This document shows positions 1 to 10,595 of a stretch of 64,000 bases of DNA, in pieces. The stretch spans positions 55,083,093-55,147,092 of the forward strand of contig NC_064821.1 of assembly GCF_024166365.1 (NCBI RefSeq). Reading direction: 5' to 3'. The position numbers and the translations under genes were made by a program. Under the pieces are notes generated by a model. It was not told where the DNA came from. It searched no databases and was given only the letters and a program-made list of their open reading frames with translations. The DNA is from Elephas maximus indicus. Lineage: Eukaryota > Chordata > Mammalia > Proboscidea > Elephantidae. The stretch's first letter is position 1. Each line of letters begins with the position of its first letter.

Positions 1-106
1 ATCTATGGTGGCCTTCTTCAGTATGTCTCCAGTGGAAGTGGGGCAAGGGAGCAGCTCCCTAACCCCAGCCTCTGAAGTCCCCACAGTGGAGCTGCAATCT
101 TGTATG

Positions 107-1080
107 TAGTTGTTGTTGTTAAGTGCCATTGGGTCAATTCCAGCTAGTAGCGAATCTGTACAACAGAACAACACTGCCTGGTCCTGCACCAACCTCACAA
201 TCGTTGTTATGCTTGAACCCATTGTTACAGCCACTGTGTCAGTCCATCTGGTTTAGGGTCTTCCTCTTTTTCACTGACCCTCTACTTTACCAAGCATGAT
301 ATCTTTCTTTGGGGACTGATCCCTACTGATAACATGTCCCAAGTATGTGAGACAAACTCTCACCATCCTCGCTTCTAAGGAGCATTCTGGCTGCACTTCT
401 TCCAAGACAGATTTGTTCGTTCTTCTGGCAGTCCATGGTATATTCAATATTCTTTGCCAACACCATAATTCAAAGGTTTCAACTCTTTTTAGTTTTCCTT
501 ATTCACTGTTCAGCTTTTGCATCCAAACACAACACGGTGGGTCAGGCGTACCTTAGTCTTTGCTTTTTAACACTTTCACGAGGTCTTTGCAGCAGATTTG
601 CCCAATGCAATGGGTTGTTTGATTTCTTGACTGCTGCTTCCATGGGCCTTGATTGTGGGTCCAAGTAAAACAAAATTCTTGACAACCTCAATCTTTTCCC
701 TGTTTATCATGGTGTTGCTTATTGGCCCAGTTGTGAGGATTTTTGTTTTCTTTATGTTGAGGTGTAATCCATACTGAAGACTGTGGTCTTTGATCTTCAT
801 CAGTAAGTACTTCAAGTCCTCTTCACTTTCAGCAAGCAAGGTTGTGTCATCTGCATAACACAGGTTGTTAATGAGTCTTCCTTCAATCCTGATGCCCCCT
901 TCTTCTTCATAAATCTATTTTGTCAGATTATTTGCTCAGCATACAGATTGAATAACTATGGTAAAATGACACAACCCTGATGCACACCTTTCCTGATCTT
1001 AAACCACACAGTATCCCCTTGTTCTGTTCAAACAACAGCCTTTTGGTCTATGTATAGGTTCCTCATGAGTACAATTAAGT
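107..1080 (-). mobile_element. RTE (BovB-like) retrotransposon, 5'-truncated
   Basis: This is the reverse complement of the 3' third of the RTE at 4604-7836. It starts with the GTTGTTGTT complement of the CAACAACAAC tail and stays alignable to a point equal to about 6840 in the full copy. The reverse transcriptase C-terminal part is recognisable but broken by stops. The truncation is at the 5' end, as expected for target-primed reverse transcription. Confidence 0.88.
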
Positions 1081-1104
1081 GTGTACATAGTAGCGAAGAT
1101 TAAA

Positions 1105-1247
1105 CAACAACAAAAAAACCCTTGCCACTGAGTCAATTCTAACTCATAGTAACGCTATAGGACAGAGTAGAACTGCCCCATAGGGTTTCCAAGCAGCAGC
1201 TGGTCAATTCCAACTGCTAACCTTTTGGGCAGCAGCTGAGCTCTTAA
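1105..1247 (-). mobile_element. AfroSINE, partial
   Basis: Complement of an AfroSINE: the GAGTCAATTCTAACTCATAG tail region comes first, then the GGACAGAGTAGAACTGCCCC core, then the tRNA-like head reading GCTGAGCTCTTAAC. The outer edge of the head is missing. It abuts the RTE fragment. Confidence 0.85.
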
Positions 1248-1329
1248 CTCTTTTTTCTTTTTTTTTTACATCTTACTGAAGATAAATTGTACAAAAAACA
1301 ACGGACAGCAATAAGTTTGGTTTGTAGTA

Positions 1330-1712
1330 ACTCAAATACATCATAAATCGGGGACTACCTGTAATCCCGTTTGGGAGTAAGGTTCTCTTTCTTATGTTAA
1401 TGAGGTCTTATCAGTGTGGGGTGAGTTTTAAGCCAATCACTTTTGAGATACAAAGAGAGCAGATTAGGCACAGATGCAAGAAAACACAAATGGAGAAAGA
1501 CTGATGCCACGTGGAGATCGCCAAGGAACCAAGGAAGAGAAGCTGAAAGAGACAAGGACTTTTCCCCAGAGAGGACAGAGAATCTTGCCTTAGAGCTGGC
1601 GCCCTGAATTCAGACTTTTAGCCTCCTAAACTGTGAGAAAATAAATTTCTGTTTGTGAAAACCACCCACTTGTGATATTTTTGTTGTAACAGCACCAAGA
1701 AACTAAGACACT
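1330..1712 (+). mobile_element. Probable MaLR-type solo LTR
   Basis: The stretch ends in GTGAGAAAATAAATTTCTGT, a G/T-rich segment, and AACTAAGACA. This is the usual R/U5 end of mammalian MaLR LTRs, including an AATAAA poly(A) signal. It is closely similar to 8797-9383. No internal retroviral coding sequence is present. The family name is from memory of the consensus. Confidence 0.6.
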
Positions 1713-2111
1713 CACAAGGCAATAGGCCTATGTGGAGCCCGACATCAGCTCAGTCCTGGGAATTCAGGGATGAGTCAGACAAGATTTCTGCTCTGGAGGA
1801 GACAGACCCATAAACAGATCATTTGATTTCTCTGCTGTAAGTGTGAAGAAAGGAAACAGACCAGAAGCACAAAAAGGCACACAGTGTCAGTTGGTGGGAG
1901 GGGTGCAGGAGAGTTTCCTGGAGGTGATGATGTCCAAGTTGAGCCTTAAAAATACAAAGTACCCACGTTCAGAAGGTACTACTAGTTGCTTGATCCAAAC
2001 TTTATTTTCAATCTCCTTCTTTCACACACATCTCTTCTTTCATACCTGTCTCTGTATTAGAGGTAACAAATGATAAACACCTGCTGTCCTTTGCAATTAT
2101 ACAAAGGAAAT

Positions 2112-2350
2112 AATATCTAACATTTATTGAGCACTCTGTATATGCCACACACTGCTATACAGGTTTTACATGTATTACCTCTTTTAATCCTTGAAACAAC
2201 CATATGCTGTTATTAACATCATCCCCCATTTTAAAGATAAGAAAACTGAGGCCAGACAAGATTACTGGCTTCCCAACATGATTCAACTAGGAGGTTGTGG
2301 TGCTGAAGTCCAGACTTTGGTAGTTTGGCTCCAGAGCCCATGCTCTCAGC
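2112..2350 (-). mobile_element. MIR SINE
   Basis: Complement of the MIR consensus: ACATTTATTGAGCACTCTGT, then a CATTTTAAAGATAAGAAAAC block and CAGAGCCCATGCTCTCAGCC at the head end. Divergence is high, as for other MIRs. Confidence 0.75.
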
Positions 2351-2624
2351 CACCATGCTTTGCAACATAAGAAGTCTGCTTGGGAAGCATATATTTTCTG
2401 ATAGGAGAGGTCTGACACAGCTGGTGCTGCCCCTTCCCCTTCTTACTGCCTCGAATATGGAGTTTATGCCTGGAGCTGAGGCAGCCATCTTGTGGCCAGG
2501 AGAATGGCAGAGACATTGGTTCCAATGTCATCAAGCTGCAGAGCTGATAACAGCAAACATCCTCCTCTGAATTTCTTGTTATATGAAAAAAATAAACCTG
2601 CATTTAGTTTAGCCACTGGCTTAG

Positions 2625-2885
2625 TTACCTAGTGCTGCTGGAGTACAAATAGCACAAGTGGGTGACTTTAAAGACCAGAAACATTTCCTCACAGGCTGAA
2701 AGTCCAAATAGGGGTTTCAGCCACGTCAATGCCTTCCTTGTCAGTAGCCCTGGACATTACTTGGGTTTTAGCAATCACCACGTGACATCTGTCCTCCCCA
2801 GTATATGCATGATTCTGTGTCTAATCTGCTCTTTTTATAACTCAGAAGTGATTAGGTTTAGGACACACCCTACATGGAAATAGCT
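2625..2885 (-). mobile_element. Old LTR-like repeat (probable MaLR), partial
   Basis: It begins TTAGTTACCTAGTGCTGCTG and has a degenerate tTCCTCACAGGCTGAAAGTCC box. This is the complement of the MaLR 3' end. It lies just before a second, better-preserved copy at 2935-3480. Confidence 0.5.
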
Positions 2886-2934
2886 CATTAACATGACAAA
2901 GAAAACCTGGTTTCCAAACAGGATCACATCCACA

Positions 2935-3540
2935 GTGTCTTAATTATCTAGTGCTGCTATAACAGAAATAGCATGAATGGATGACTTTAACAAACAGCAG
3001 TTTATTCTTTCATAGTTTAGGAGGCTAGAAGTCCAAATTCAGGATGCCAGCTCCAGGGAAGTCTTTCTTTCTCTGTCAACTTCTCTGTTAGCCTCTCTTC
3101 TGAGGACAGGTCCTTATCACGAATCTTCCCCTGGTCTAGGAGTTTCTCAGTGCAGGGATCCTGGTCCAAAGGACAAGCTCTATTCTTGGTGCTACTTTCT
3201 TGGGGGTATGAGATCCCTCTCCTCTCTGCTCACTTCTTTCTTTTATATCTCAAAAGAGATTGACTCAAGATACAACCTAATCCTATATATTGCCTCCTGC
3301 CTCATTGACATAATTGCCTCTAATCCTACCTCTTTAACATCATAGAGGTTAGGATTTACAACAAGTAGGATAAATACATCAAATCACAAAATGGAGGACA
3401 ATCACATAATACTGAGAATCGTGGCCTAGCCAATTTGACACACATTTTGAGGGGACACAATTCAATCCATAACACACAGGTATAAGCGTTAGAATTTCAA
3501 CACATACTTTGGGAGAACACAATTCAATCCATAACAGCCA
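2935..3540 (-). mobile_element. Probable MaLR-type LTR with duplicated inner end
   Basis: The left side reads TAGTGCTGCTATAACAGAAA and AGTTTAGGAGGCTAGAAGTC, the complement of a MaLR 3' end. The right side reads ACACAATTCAATCCATAACA. That last motif recurs about 60 bp on (3455-3475 and 3516-3536), so the end is duplicated locally. Confidence 0.6.
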
Positions 3541-3597
3541 CTGTAGTTAGGTTTTCAGTTACTTGCAGCTCCGCACACTCCTAACTGATATCATATT

Positions 3598-3790
3598 ATT
3601 GTTGTTGTTGGATGCCGTCTAGCTAGTTCAACTCACAGTGACCCCATGGGACAGAGTAGAACTGCCCTATACGGTTTTCTAGGCTGTAATCTTTATGAAA
3701 GCACATAGCCAGGTCTTTCTCTTATGGACCTGCTAGGTGGTTCGAAAGATCAACCTTTTGGTTAGGAGCCAAGGCCTTAACCATTGTACA
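3598..3790 (-). mobile_element. AfroSINE, long variant
   Basis: A GTTGTTGTTGGATGCCGTCT tail is followed by GGGACAGAGTAGAACTGCCC, an extra CTGTAATCTTTATGAAAGCA segment, and the tRNA-like head complement. The tail is the complement of the RTE tail at 7820-7840, which suggests that RTE enzymes mobilise it. Confidence 0.85.
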
Positions 3791-3794
3791 ACCA

Positions 3795-3992
3795 AACCAA
3801 AAGCTCATTGCCATCAAGTCAATTCCAACTCATAGCAACTCTATAGGACAGAGTAGAACTGCCCTATAGAGTTTCTAAAGCTGTAGTCTTACGGAAGCAG
3901 ACTGCCACACCTTTCTCCCCCAGAGCAACTGGTGGATTTTGGCTATCAGCTGAGTGCTTAACCACTGTGCCACAAGGACTTCTTGCTGTGCC
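3795..3992 (-). mobile_element. AfroSINE, long variant
   Basis: A second copy directly follows 3598-3790 in the same orientation. It has ATTGCCATCAAGTCAATTCC, the GGACAGAGTAGAACTGCCCT core, the CTGTAGTCTTACGGAAGCAG insert and a head ending TGCCACAAGGAC. Confidence 0.86.
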
Positions 3993-4229
3993 ACTAAGAC
4001 TCCTTAAATAGGGAACAACAAAAGGAGTCACTTTACTGGCTGAGAGAAGAACAGATGCAAAGTCACAGCAAAGGTTAGAAGATAAATCTAAGCAGCTGGT
4101 ATTGCTACACTGTAAGGTGTGGGGCAGATATGGGATGACCAACTGTACAAGTTTGCCCAAGACTGAGGAGTTTTCTGAGACACAGGACTTTCAGTGCTAA
4201 AACATGGACCATCCTGGGAAAAGTGGGAT

Positions 4230-4590
4230 GGTTGGTCACCTTAGCAGGAAGGGACAAAAATGTGGTTGCAAAGTGAGCAAAAGCCCTTCACAGAAGGTCT
4301 TAAAACCATGGGAGGGGGTAACCATGGTAGGGGGTTGTTGAGACTTTATTCTCAGGTCAATGGGGAGCCATGGAAGAGTTTCAAGTAGAGAAGTGACCAT
4401 AGTGTGCAGATGTATACACTAAAGTGTTCAACTGGCAGTTAAGTGGAGGATAGTTCAAAGCAACTAAGGTTACAGCCAGTGAGGACAATTAGGAGGCCAC
4501 TGCAATGGTCAAGGCCAGAAATAAGGTGGCCCAGACCCAGGCAGTAATGGAAAGGAGAAAAGGGAGAGATTCAGTATTTATTTAGGGGGG
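4230..4590. repeat. Ancient interspersed repeat, family not assigned
   Basis: The TGGGGAGCCATGGAAGAGTT block and the following AGGAGGCCACTGCAATGGTC resemble a widespread old mammalian repeat. The stretch at 36250-36900 looks like the same family. I cannot name it with confidence and see no gene here. Confidence 0.35.
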
Positions 4591-4592
4591 CT

Positions 4593-4603
4593 AAGTATAG
4601 TGT
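4593..4603. repeat. Target-site duplication, left copy (RTE)
   Basis: AAGTATAGTGT precedes the RTE 5' end and recurs exactly at 7837-7847 after the tail. This 11-bp duplication marks both ends of the insertion. Confidence 0.85.
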
Positions 4604-4974
4604 CACCCCCACACGTCTGTCAGTTTGTCATACTGTAGGGCTTGTGTGTTTCTGTGATGCTGGAAGCGATGCCACTGGTATTCAAATACCAGCAGGGTCA
4701 CCCATGGAGGACAGGTTTCAGCTGAGCTTCCAGACTAAGACAGACTAGGAAGAAGGACCTGGCAGTCTACTTCTGAAAAGAATTAGCCAATGAAAACCTT
4801 ATGAATACCACTGGAACTTTGTCTGATACAGTGCCAGAAGGTGAGCCCCTCAGATTGGAAGGGACTCAAAATACAAATGGGGAGTAGCTGCCTCCTCAAA
4901 GTAGAGTCGACCTTAATGACATGGATGGAGTCAAGCTTTCAGGACCTTCATTTGCTGATGTGGCATGACTCAAA

Positions 4975-5808
4975 ATGAGGAGAAACAGCTGCAAATATCC
5001 ATTAATAATCAGAAGTTGGAATGTACAAAGTATGGGTCTAGGAAAATTAGAAATCATCAAAAATGAAATGGAAGGCATAAAGATTGATACTCCAGGCATT
5101 GGTGAGCTGCAGTGGACTGGTATTGGTCATTTCGAATTGGACGATCATATATATATTTTTTTTTTTATGGTCTACCATGCCCGGAACAACATGAAGAGGA
5201 ATGTCATTGCATTCATCGTCAAAAAGAACATTTCAATATCTATCCTGAAGTACAATGCTGTTAGTGATAGGACAATATCCATATGCCTACAAGGAAGACC
5301 AGTTAATATGACTATTATTCAAGTTTACACACTAATCACTAGGGCCAAAGATGAAGAAATTGAAGATTTTTACCAACTTCTGCAGGCTGAAATTGATCGA
5401 ACATGCAATCAGGATGCACTGATAATTACTGGTGATTGGAATTCAAAAGTTGGAAACAAAGAAGGATTCGTAGTTGGAAAATATGGCCTCAGTGATAGAA
5501 ATGGTTCCAGAGATTGCATGATGGAATTTTGTAAGACCAACAACTTCTTCATTGCAAATACCTTCTTTCACCAAAATAAACGGCAACTATACACATGGAC
5601 CTCACCAGTTGGAACACACAGGAATCAAATCAACTACATCTGTGGAAAGAGACAATGGAAAGGCTCAATATCATCAGTCAGAACTAGGCCAGGGGCCATC
5701 TGCGGAACAGACCATCAATTACTCATATGTAAGTTCAAGTTGAAACTGAAGAAAATTAGAACAAGTCCACGAGAGCCAAAGTACGAGCTTGAGTATATCC
5801 CCACCTGA
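4975..5808 (+). CDS. RTE endonuclease domain (EEP/APE-like), 277 codons, remnant of a polyprotein
   Basis: In an active element this domain would nick target DNA to prime reverse transcription. The open frame starts at an ATG and reads 277 residues. Apurinic-endonuclease-like landmarks are visible in order: SWNVQSM near residue 14 (metal-binding Asn), GELQWTG around residue 42 (the catalytic Glu region), ITGDWNSKVG around 150 and GTDHQLL near 247 (catalytic His). The F in the common GDFN motif is W here. The frame ends at a stop before the reverse transcriptase, whereas RTE elements normally encode one continuous protein. This is therefore an inactivated copy. A T-rich run at 5159-5165 inserts hydrophobic residues and may be a length mutation. 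Confidence 0.75.
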   Translation: MRRNSCKYPLIIRSWNVQSMGLGKLEIIKNEMEGIKIDTPGIGELQWTGIGHFELDDHIYIFFFMVYHARNNMKRNVIAFIVKKNISISILKYNAVSDRTISICLQGRPVNMTIIQVYTLITRAKDEEIEDFYQLLQAEIDRTCNQDALIITGDWNSKVGNKEGFVVGKYGLSDRNGSRDCMMEFCKTNNFFIANTFFHQNKRQLYTWTSPVGTHRNQINYICGKRQWKGSISSVRTRPGAICGTDHQLLICKFKLKLKKIRTSPREPKYELEYIPT

Positions 5809-5953
5809 ATTTAGAGACCATCTCAAGAATAGATTTCACATGTTGAACACTAGACTGAAGACCAGACTAATTGTGGAATGACATCAAGGACACCATACGT
5901 AAGAAAGCAAGAGGAGATTAAAAAGACAGGAGAGAAAGAAAAGACCAAAATGG

Positions 5954-7829
5954 ATGTTAAAAGAAACTCTGAAACTTACTCTTGAATGTCGAGTAGCTAA
6001 AGCAAAAGGAAGAAATAATGAAGTAAAAGAGCTGAACAGAAGATTTCAAAGGGTGGCTCGAGAAGACAAACTTAAGTATTATGATGACATGTGCAAAGAG
6101 CTGGAGATAGAAAACCAAAAGGGAAGAACATGCTCAGCATTACTCACGCTGAAAGAACTGAAGAAAAATTCAAGCCTCGAGTTTCAATACTGAAGGATTC
6201 TATGGGGAAAATATTAAAGGATGAAGGAAGCATCAAAAGAAGATGGAAGGAATACAGAGTCAGTGTACCAAAAAGAATTGGTCGGCATTCAACCGTTTCA
6301 GGAGGTAGCACATGATCAGGAGGAACCAATGGTACTGAAGGTAGCAGTCCAAGCTGCACTGAAGGCATAGGCGAGAAACAAGGCTCCAGGAATTAATGGA
6401 ATACCAACTGGGATGTTTTAACAAGCGGATGAAGCACTGGAACCACTCACTTGTCTATGCCAAGAAATCTGGAAGACAGCTACCTAGCCAACTGACTACA
6501 AGAGATCCATATTTATGCCTATTCCCAAGAAAGGTGATCCCACCAAATGCGGAAATTATCAAGCAATATCATTAATAACACATGCAAGCAAAATTTTGCT
6601 GAAGGTCCTTCAAAAGCGGCTACAATAGTGTATCAATAGGGAGCTGCCAATATCCAAGCCAGATTTAGAACAGGATGTGAAAGAAGGGATATCATTGCTG
6701 ATGTCAGATGGATCCTGGCTGAAAGCAGAGAATACCAGAAAGATGTTTACCTGTGTTTTATTGACTGCGCTAAGGCATTCAACTGTGTGGATCACAAGAA
6801 ACTTTGGATAGGATTTAGAAGAATGGGAATACCAAAACAATTGTGCTTATGAGGAATACGTACATGGATCAAGAGGCAGTTGTTCCAACAGAACAAGAGG
6901 ATACTGTGTGGTTTAAAGTCAGGAAAAGTGTCTCAGGTTTGTATCCTTTCACCATACCCATTCAATCTGTATACTGATGAAATAATCCAAGAAGGTGGAC
7001 TGTATGAAGAAGAACCTGGCATCAGATTGGAGGAAGACTCATTAACGACTTGTATTATGCAGATGACACAACCTAGCTTGCTGAAAGTCAAGAGGACTTG
7101 AAGCACTTTCTGATGAAGATCAAAGACCACAGCCTTCAGTATGGATTACACCTCAACATAAAGAAAACAAAAATCCTCACAACTAGACTAATAAGCAACA
7201 TCACCATAAACGGAGAAAAGATTGAAGTTGTCAAGGATTTCATTTTGCTTGGATCCACAATCAACACCCATGGAAGCAGCAGCCAAGAAATCAAAAGATA
7301 CATTGCATTGGGCAAATCTGCTGCAAAAGACCTGTTTAAAGTGTTGAAAAGCAAAGACGTCACCTTGAGGACTAAGGAGCACCTAACCCAAGCCATGGTT
7401 TTTTCAATCACAACATATGCATGCGAAAGCTGGGCAATGAATAAGGAAGACTGAAGAAGAATTGACGCTTTTGAATTGTGGTGTTGGCGAAGCATATTGA
7501 ATATACCATGGACTGCCAAAAGAATGAACAAATCTGTCTTGGAAGAAATACACCCTGAATGTTCCTTAGAAGGGAGAAGGGCGAGGCTTCGTCTCACATA
7601 CTTTGGACATGTTATCAGGAGGGATCAGTCCTTGGAGAAGGACATTGTGCTTGGTAAAGTAGAGGGTCAGCGAAAAACAGGAAGACTCTCAAGGAGATGG
7701 ACTGACACAGTGGCTGCAACAATGGGCTCAAGCATAGCAACAATTGTGAGGATGGCTCAGGACCAGGCAATGTTTCATTCTGTCATGCATAGGGTTGCTA
7801 TAAGTTGGAACCGACTCTACGGCATCTAA
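5954..7829 (+). pseudogene. RTE reverse transcriptase, frameshifted remnant
   Basis: Pieces of the reverse transcriptase are spread over several frames: 5954-6193 (linker), 6880-7101, 7098-7454 and 7476-7829. The catalytic Tyr-Ala-Asp-Asp box is encoded at 7056-7067, but in a different frame from the surrounding long frame. The C-terminal piece (7476-7829) carries the CWRSILNIPW and ARLRLTYFGHVIRRD segments typical of RTE/BovB C-termini. Multiple frameshifts and stops make it non-functional. Confidence 0.85.
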
Positions 7830-7836
7830 CAACAAC

Positions 7837-7847
7837 AAGTATAGTGT
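7837..7847. repeat. Target-site duplication, right copy (RTE)
   Basis: Exact copy of the 11-bp AAGTATAGTGT found at 4593-4603. Confidence 0.85.
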
Positions 7848-8012
7848 TGAACATCAGCCCCCCAACTCCACTCCCAAATCTATATAAACTTTTGGGAACG
7901 TGATTGAATTATCAAACCACTTTCATTAGCTAATAAATGGTGAAACATAAGCCACAGGCGTGTTTGCATAACAAAAATGTAAAATTTTCAGATTTAGAGA
8001 CAAGATCCATTA

Positions 8013-8382
8013 TTATATCCAAATGGCCACCCGAGGCTGTCCACATCCTAATCCCCAGAAACTGTGAATATGTTACCTGGCAAAAGAGACTTTGCAAATA
8101 TGACTAATTTAAAGGTCTTAAAATGGTGGGATTTCCTGGATTAATTGAGTTAACTGGATTAACCCAGGACTGCGGGCACCCTCTAGAAGCTGGAAAAGGC
8201 AAGGGAACAGATTCTCTCTCCCCTAGAGCCTCCAGACAAGACTAGCTCTGCCAACACCTTGACTTTAATCTGGTGAGATTGGTTTTGGACCTCTGACTTC
8301 CAGAACTATAAGACAACAAATTTGGGTTGTTTAAACTACTATCTTTGTGGTAATTTGTTACAACAGCCAGAAGCTAATCCAC
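8013..8382 (+). mobile_element. Probable MLT1/MaLR solo LTR
   Basis: The segment carries CACATCCTAATCCCCAGAAA, GGCAAAAGAGACTTTGCAAA, CTCTAGAAGCTGGAAAAGGC and ends GTGGTAATTTGTTACAACAG. I recall these as blocks of an old MaLR LTR. There is no coding sequence. Confidence 0.6.
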
Positions 8383-8689
8383 CATCCCTCCATCCATGTA
8401 AGAAGGCAAAATCCAAAGTACACTGTGCTGAGTGGAGGGGTCAGAGACAGGGAGGGGTCAGGAGAACTCCCTGGGTTCTGGCTTGGATAACAGAAGGGAT
8501 TTGTGGATTTTGTCCGAGAGGTTGTTGAAAGTGAGGGAAAGTGGGAACTCAGGCACTGCCTCTCACTCCTCCAACTTCTGCTTGGGAAGGGGGCCTGGTC
8601 TAGGAGGATGAGACCCCCCACACACACACATGCCAATGATCTACCAGGGTGCCATGGGTGTCTAATCACAAGTCCCATGGCAGGTGTGT

Positions 8690-8792
8690 ATTGAGCATTT
8701 GGTCATCTCTGTGCTAGGCACCATTCGTGGGTTTCACACGCATGATCTCATATAATCCTCATATCAACCCCATGGTGGTGGGGCTATTACAC
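8690..8792 (-). mobile_element. MIR SINE, right part, interrupted
   Basis: TGTGCTAGGCACCATTCGTG and the following Pu/Py blocks match the complement of MIR. The element resumes at 9384 after an LTR insertion and again at 9571 after an AfroSINE, giving a nested stack. Confidence 0.65.
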
Positions 8793-8796
8793 GGTT

Positions 8797-9383
8797 ATGG
8801 ATTGAACTGTGTCTCCCAAAAATATGTGTTGTAAATTCTAACCCCTATACCTGTGGTTGGAAACCCCAGTGCCATAGTGGTTAAGAGTGACGGCTGCTAA
8901 CCAAAAGGTCAGCAGTTCAAATCCACCAGGTGCTCCTTGGAAACTCTGTGGGGCAGTTCTACTCTATCCTATAGGGTTGCTATGAGTCGGAATTAACTCG
9001 AAGGCAATGGGTTCTTCATATACCTGTGGTTATAATCCCATTTAGGAATGAGTTTTGTTTGTTATGTTAATGAGGCAATATTTGTGTAGGGTGTATCTTA
9101 AGTTAATCTCTTTTGAGATATAAAAGAGCTGATTGAGCAAATAACTAAGCAAGCAGAGATGGGGCAAGATAGATGCCATAGCATAGGAGATTTCCAAGGA
9201 GCCAAGAAATGGAAGCTGAAAAGAGACAAGGACCTTGCCCCAGAGCCAACAGAGAGAAAAAGGCTTCTAGAGCCAGCTAGACGGCTTCTAGCCTTCTAAA
9301 CTCTGAGAAAATAAATTTCTGTTTATTAAAGCCACCCACTCGTGGTATTTTTGTTTTAGCAACACTGGGTAATTAAGACACCC
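8797..9383 (+). mobile_element. Probable MaLR solo LTR carrying an AfroSINE
   Basis: It starts ATGGATTGAACTGTGTCTCC and ends GAGAAAATAAATTTCTGTTT then GGTAATTAAGACA. It is the same family as 1330-1712. It is interrupted at 8859 by an AfroSINE with a 13-bp target duplication. Confidence 0.65.
8859..9018 (+). mobile_element. AfroSINE with 13-bp target-site duplication
   Basis: The tRNA-like head (CAGTGCCATAGTGGTTAAGA, B-box-like GTTCAAATCC), the GGGGCAGTTCTACTCTATCC core and the AGTCGGAATTAACTCGAAGG tail are all present. TATACCTGTGGTT is repeated exactly at 8846-8858 and 9019-9031. Insertion into the LTR makes it younger than the LTR. Confidence 0.93.
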
Positions 9384-9417
9384 CGCTTTACAGATGACGA
9401 AACTGAAGCTCAAACCC
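9384..9417 (-). mobile_element. MIR SINE, middle part (continuation of 8690-8792)
   Basis: CTTTACAGATGACGAAACTG is the MIR complement block expected next after 8792. Both flanks are younger insertions. Confidence 0.6.
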
Positions 9418-9570
9418 AATTGAAAACCCACTGCCATTGAGTCAATTCCGACTCATAGCAAACCCATAGGACAGAGTAGAGCTGCCCCATAGGGTTTCCA
9501 AGGAACAGCTGGTGAATTAGAACTGCAGACCTTTTTGTTAGCAGCTGAACACTTAACCACTGCACCACCA
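9418..9570 (-). mobile_element. AfroSINE
   Basis: Complement AfroSINE with CCATTGAGTCAATTCCGACT, GGACAGAGTAGAGCTGCCCC and a head ending CCACTGCACCACCAGGGACC. GAAGCTCA occurs on both sides (about 9402 and 9578) as a likely short target duplication. Confidence 0.9.
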
Positions 9571-9665
9571 GGGACCCGAAGCTCAGAGAGGTTAAAAAAA
9601 GAAAAAACTCACGCCCATTCTCTCCAAGATCACACAGCTAGTAATTTGTCACCAGGATTTGAATC
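9571..9665 (-). mobile_element. MIR SINE, left part (continuation)
   Basis: AGATCACACAGCTAGTAATT and CACCAGGATTTGAATCC complete the MIR begun at 8690. Confidence 0.65.
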
Positions 9666-9667
9666 CA

Positions 9668-9738
9668 TGGAGTCCCTGGGTGGTACAAACACTTAAGCGT
9701 TCGACTATTAATCAAGAGGTTGAAGATTCAGGTCACCC
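9668..9738 (+). mobile_element. AfroSINE head only
   Basis: GGAGTCCCTGGGTGGTACAA followed by a tRNA-like stretch (CTTAAGCGTTCGACTATTAA) is the 5' end of the AfroSINE. The element's core and tail do not follow directly. A matching 3' part is found at 10497-10595. Confidence 0.7.
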
Positions 9739-10480
9739 AGATGTGATCTACTTCTGCAATGAATTAATCACTTTTGTGTGTGGCCTTTCTAGCCATAGTT
9801 TTGTAACTCCCACCCAGGTGATTGGGCAGGACTGTGTGATAGGTTAATTGTGGCCTACCAAGGGGATTGTTCAGCTTTGTCTTAAAAGAGAGCCAATTCC
9901 AGAGCAGACAGGAGGATCCTACCACCACCAAGGAAGAAGAGCCAGGAGTGGAGAGCACATCCTTTGGACTCAGGGTCCCTGTGCTGAGAAGCTCCTGGAA
10001 GCAGGAAACAGAGAGATAGAGAGCAAGCTCTTACCCTGAAGCCAGTGAGAAGTGATGGCAGGAGAGACCCAGCATCAGGAGACAGTGTGGTGAGGTTCCC
10101 AGGCCCCAGAGAGAGAAAGCTGAGTGCTTTTGGGCAGAGGCTTAGGGCCGGGGAGAGGTGTGCCTGCAAGCACAGTTGGGAAGAGGCTGTCCTGATGAAA
10201 ACACTGTATCTGAGTGTTTCTGAGCCTGAATTGTAACTGTTTTTTCCCTTATAATAGACCCCATAATCACAAGTATGGTCTTTGAATTCTGTGTGGCCAT
10301 TGCAAGGTGTTATCGAATGCAGCAGAGAGGTAGAGAGTGCTGTGGGGGACGGCTGGTGTCAGAGTTGGTAAAGATGGCAGAGAGATGAGGCGTGTCTGAC
10401 GTCCATCTCACAGGAATCAGCCTTGTACTGTTGATCTTGGTTCTCCTTCCACCTTGTAGAGTTGAGGAGGTCAGACACCG
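9739..10480. other. Unassigned sequence between AfroSINE head and tail
   Basis: No gene is recognised. It contains a TATA-like CTTATAATAGACCCCATAAT stretch near 10250 and purine-rich segments. It could be an inserted LTR or another mobile element splitting a SINE, but I could not define ends or a target duplication. Confidence 0.3.
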
Positions 10481-10496
10481 CCCCCACATCATTTTT

Positions 10497-10595
10497 ACAA
10501 CTTCTGAAAAATAAGCCATTGAAGACCCCATGGAGCACAGTTCTACTCTGACACACATGAGGTTGCCAGGAATCGACTCAGCAGCAACAGGTAAT
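10497..10595 (+). mobile_element. AfroSINE long-variant 3' part
   Basis: ACTTCTGAAAAATAAGCCAT, CACAGTTCTACTCTGACACA and GGAATCGACTCAGCAGCAAC form the RTE-derived body and tail of the long AfroSINE. The head is absent here. Confidence 0.75.

Larger units (their letters stand above)
4604..7836 (+). mobile_element. Full-length RTE (BovB-like) non-LTR retrotransposon
   Basis: A 3.2-kb element has a 5' region of about 370 bp, an open endonuclease segment (4975-5808), a broken reverse transcriptase (to about 7829) and the tail CTAACAACAACA. It is bounded by the 11-bp duplication at 4593-4603 and 7837-7847. That makes it a complete insertion rather than the usual 5'-truncated one. Its 5' body is shared with 11215-11553 and with the SINE at 33155-33460. 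Its tail is shared with the AfroSINEs. Frameshifts and stops show it is no longer active. Confidence 0.92.
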
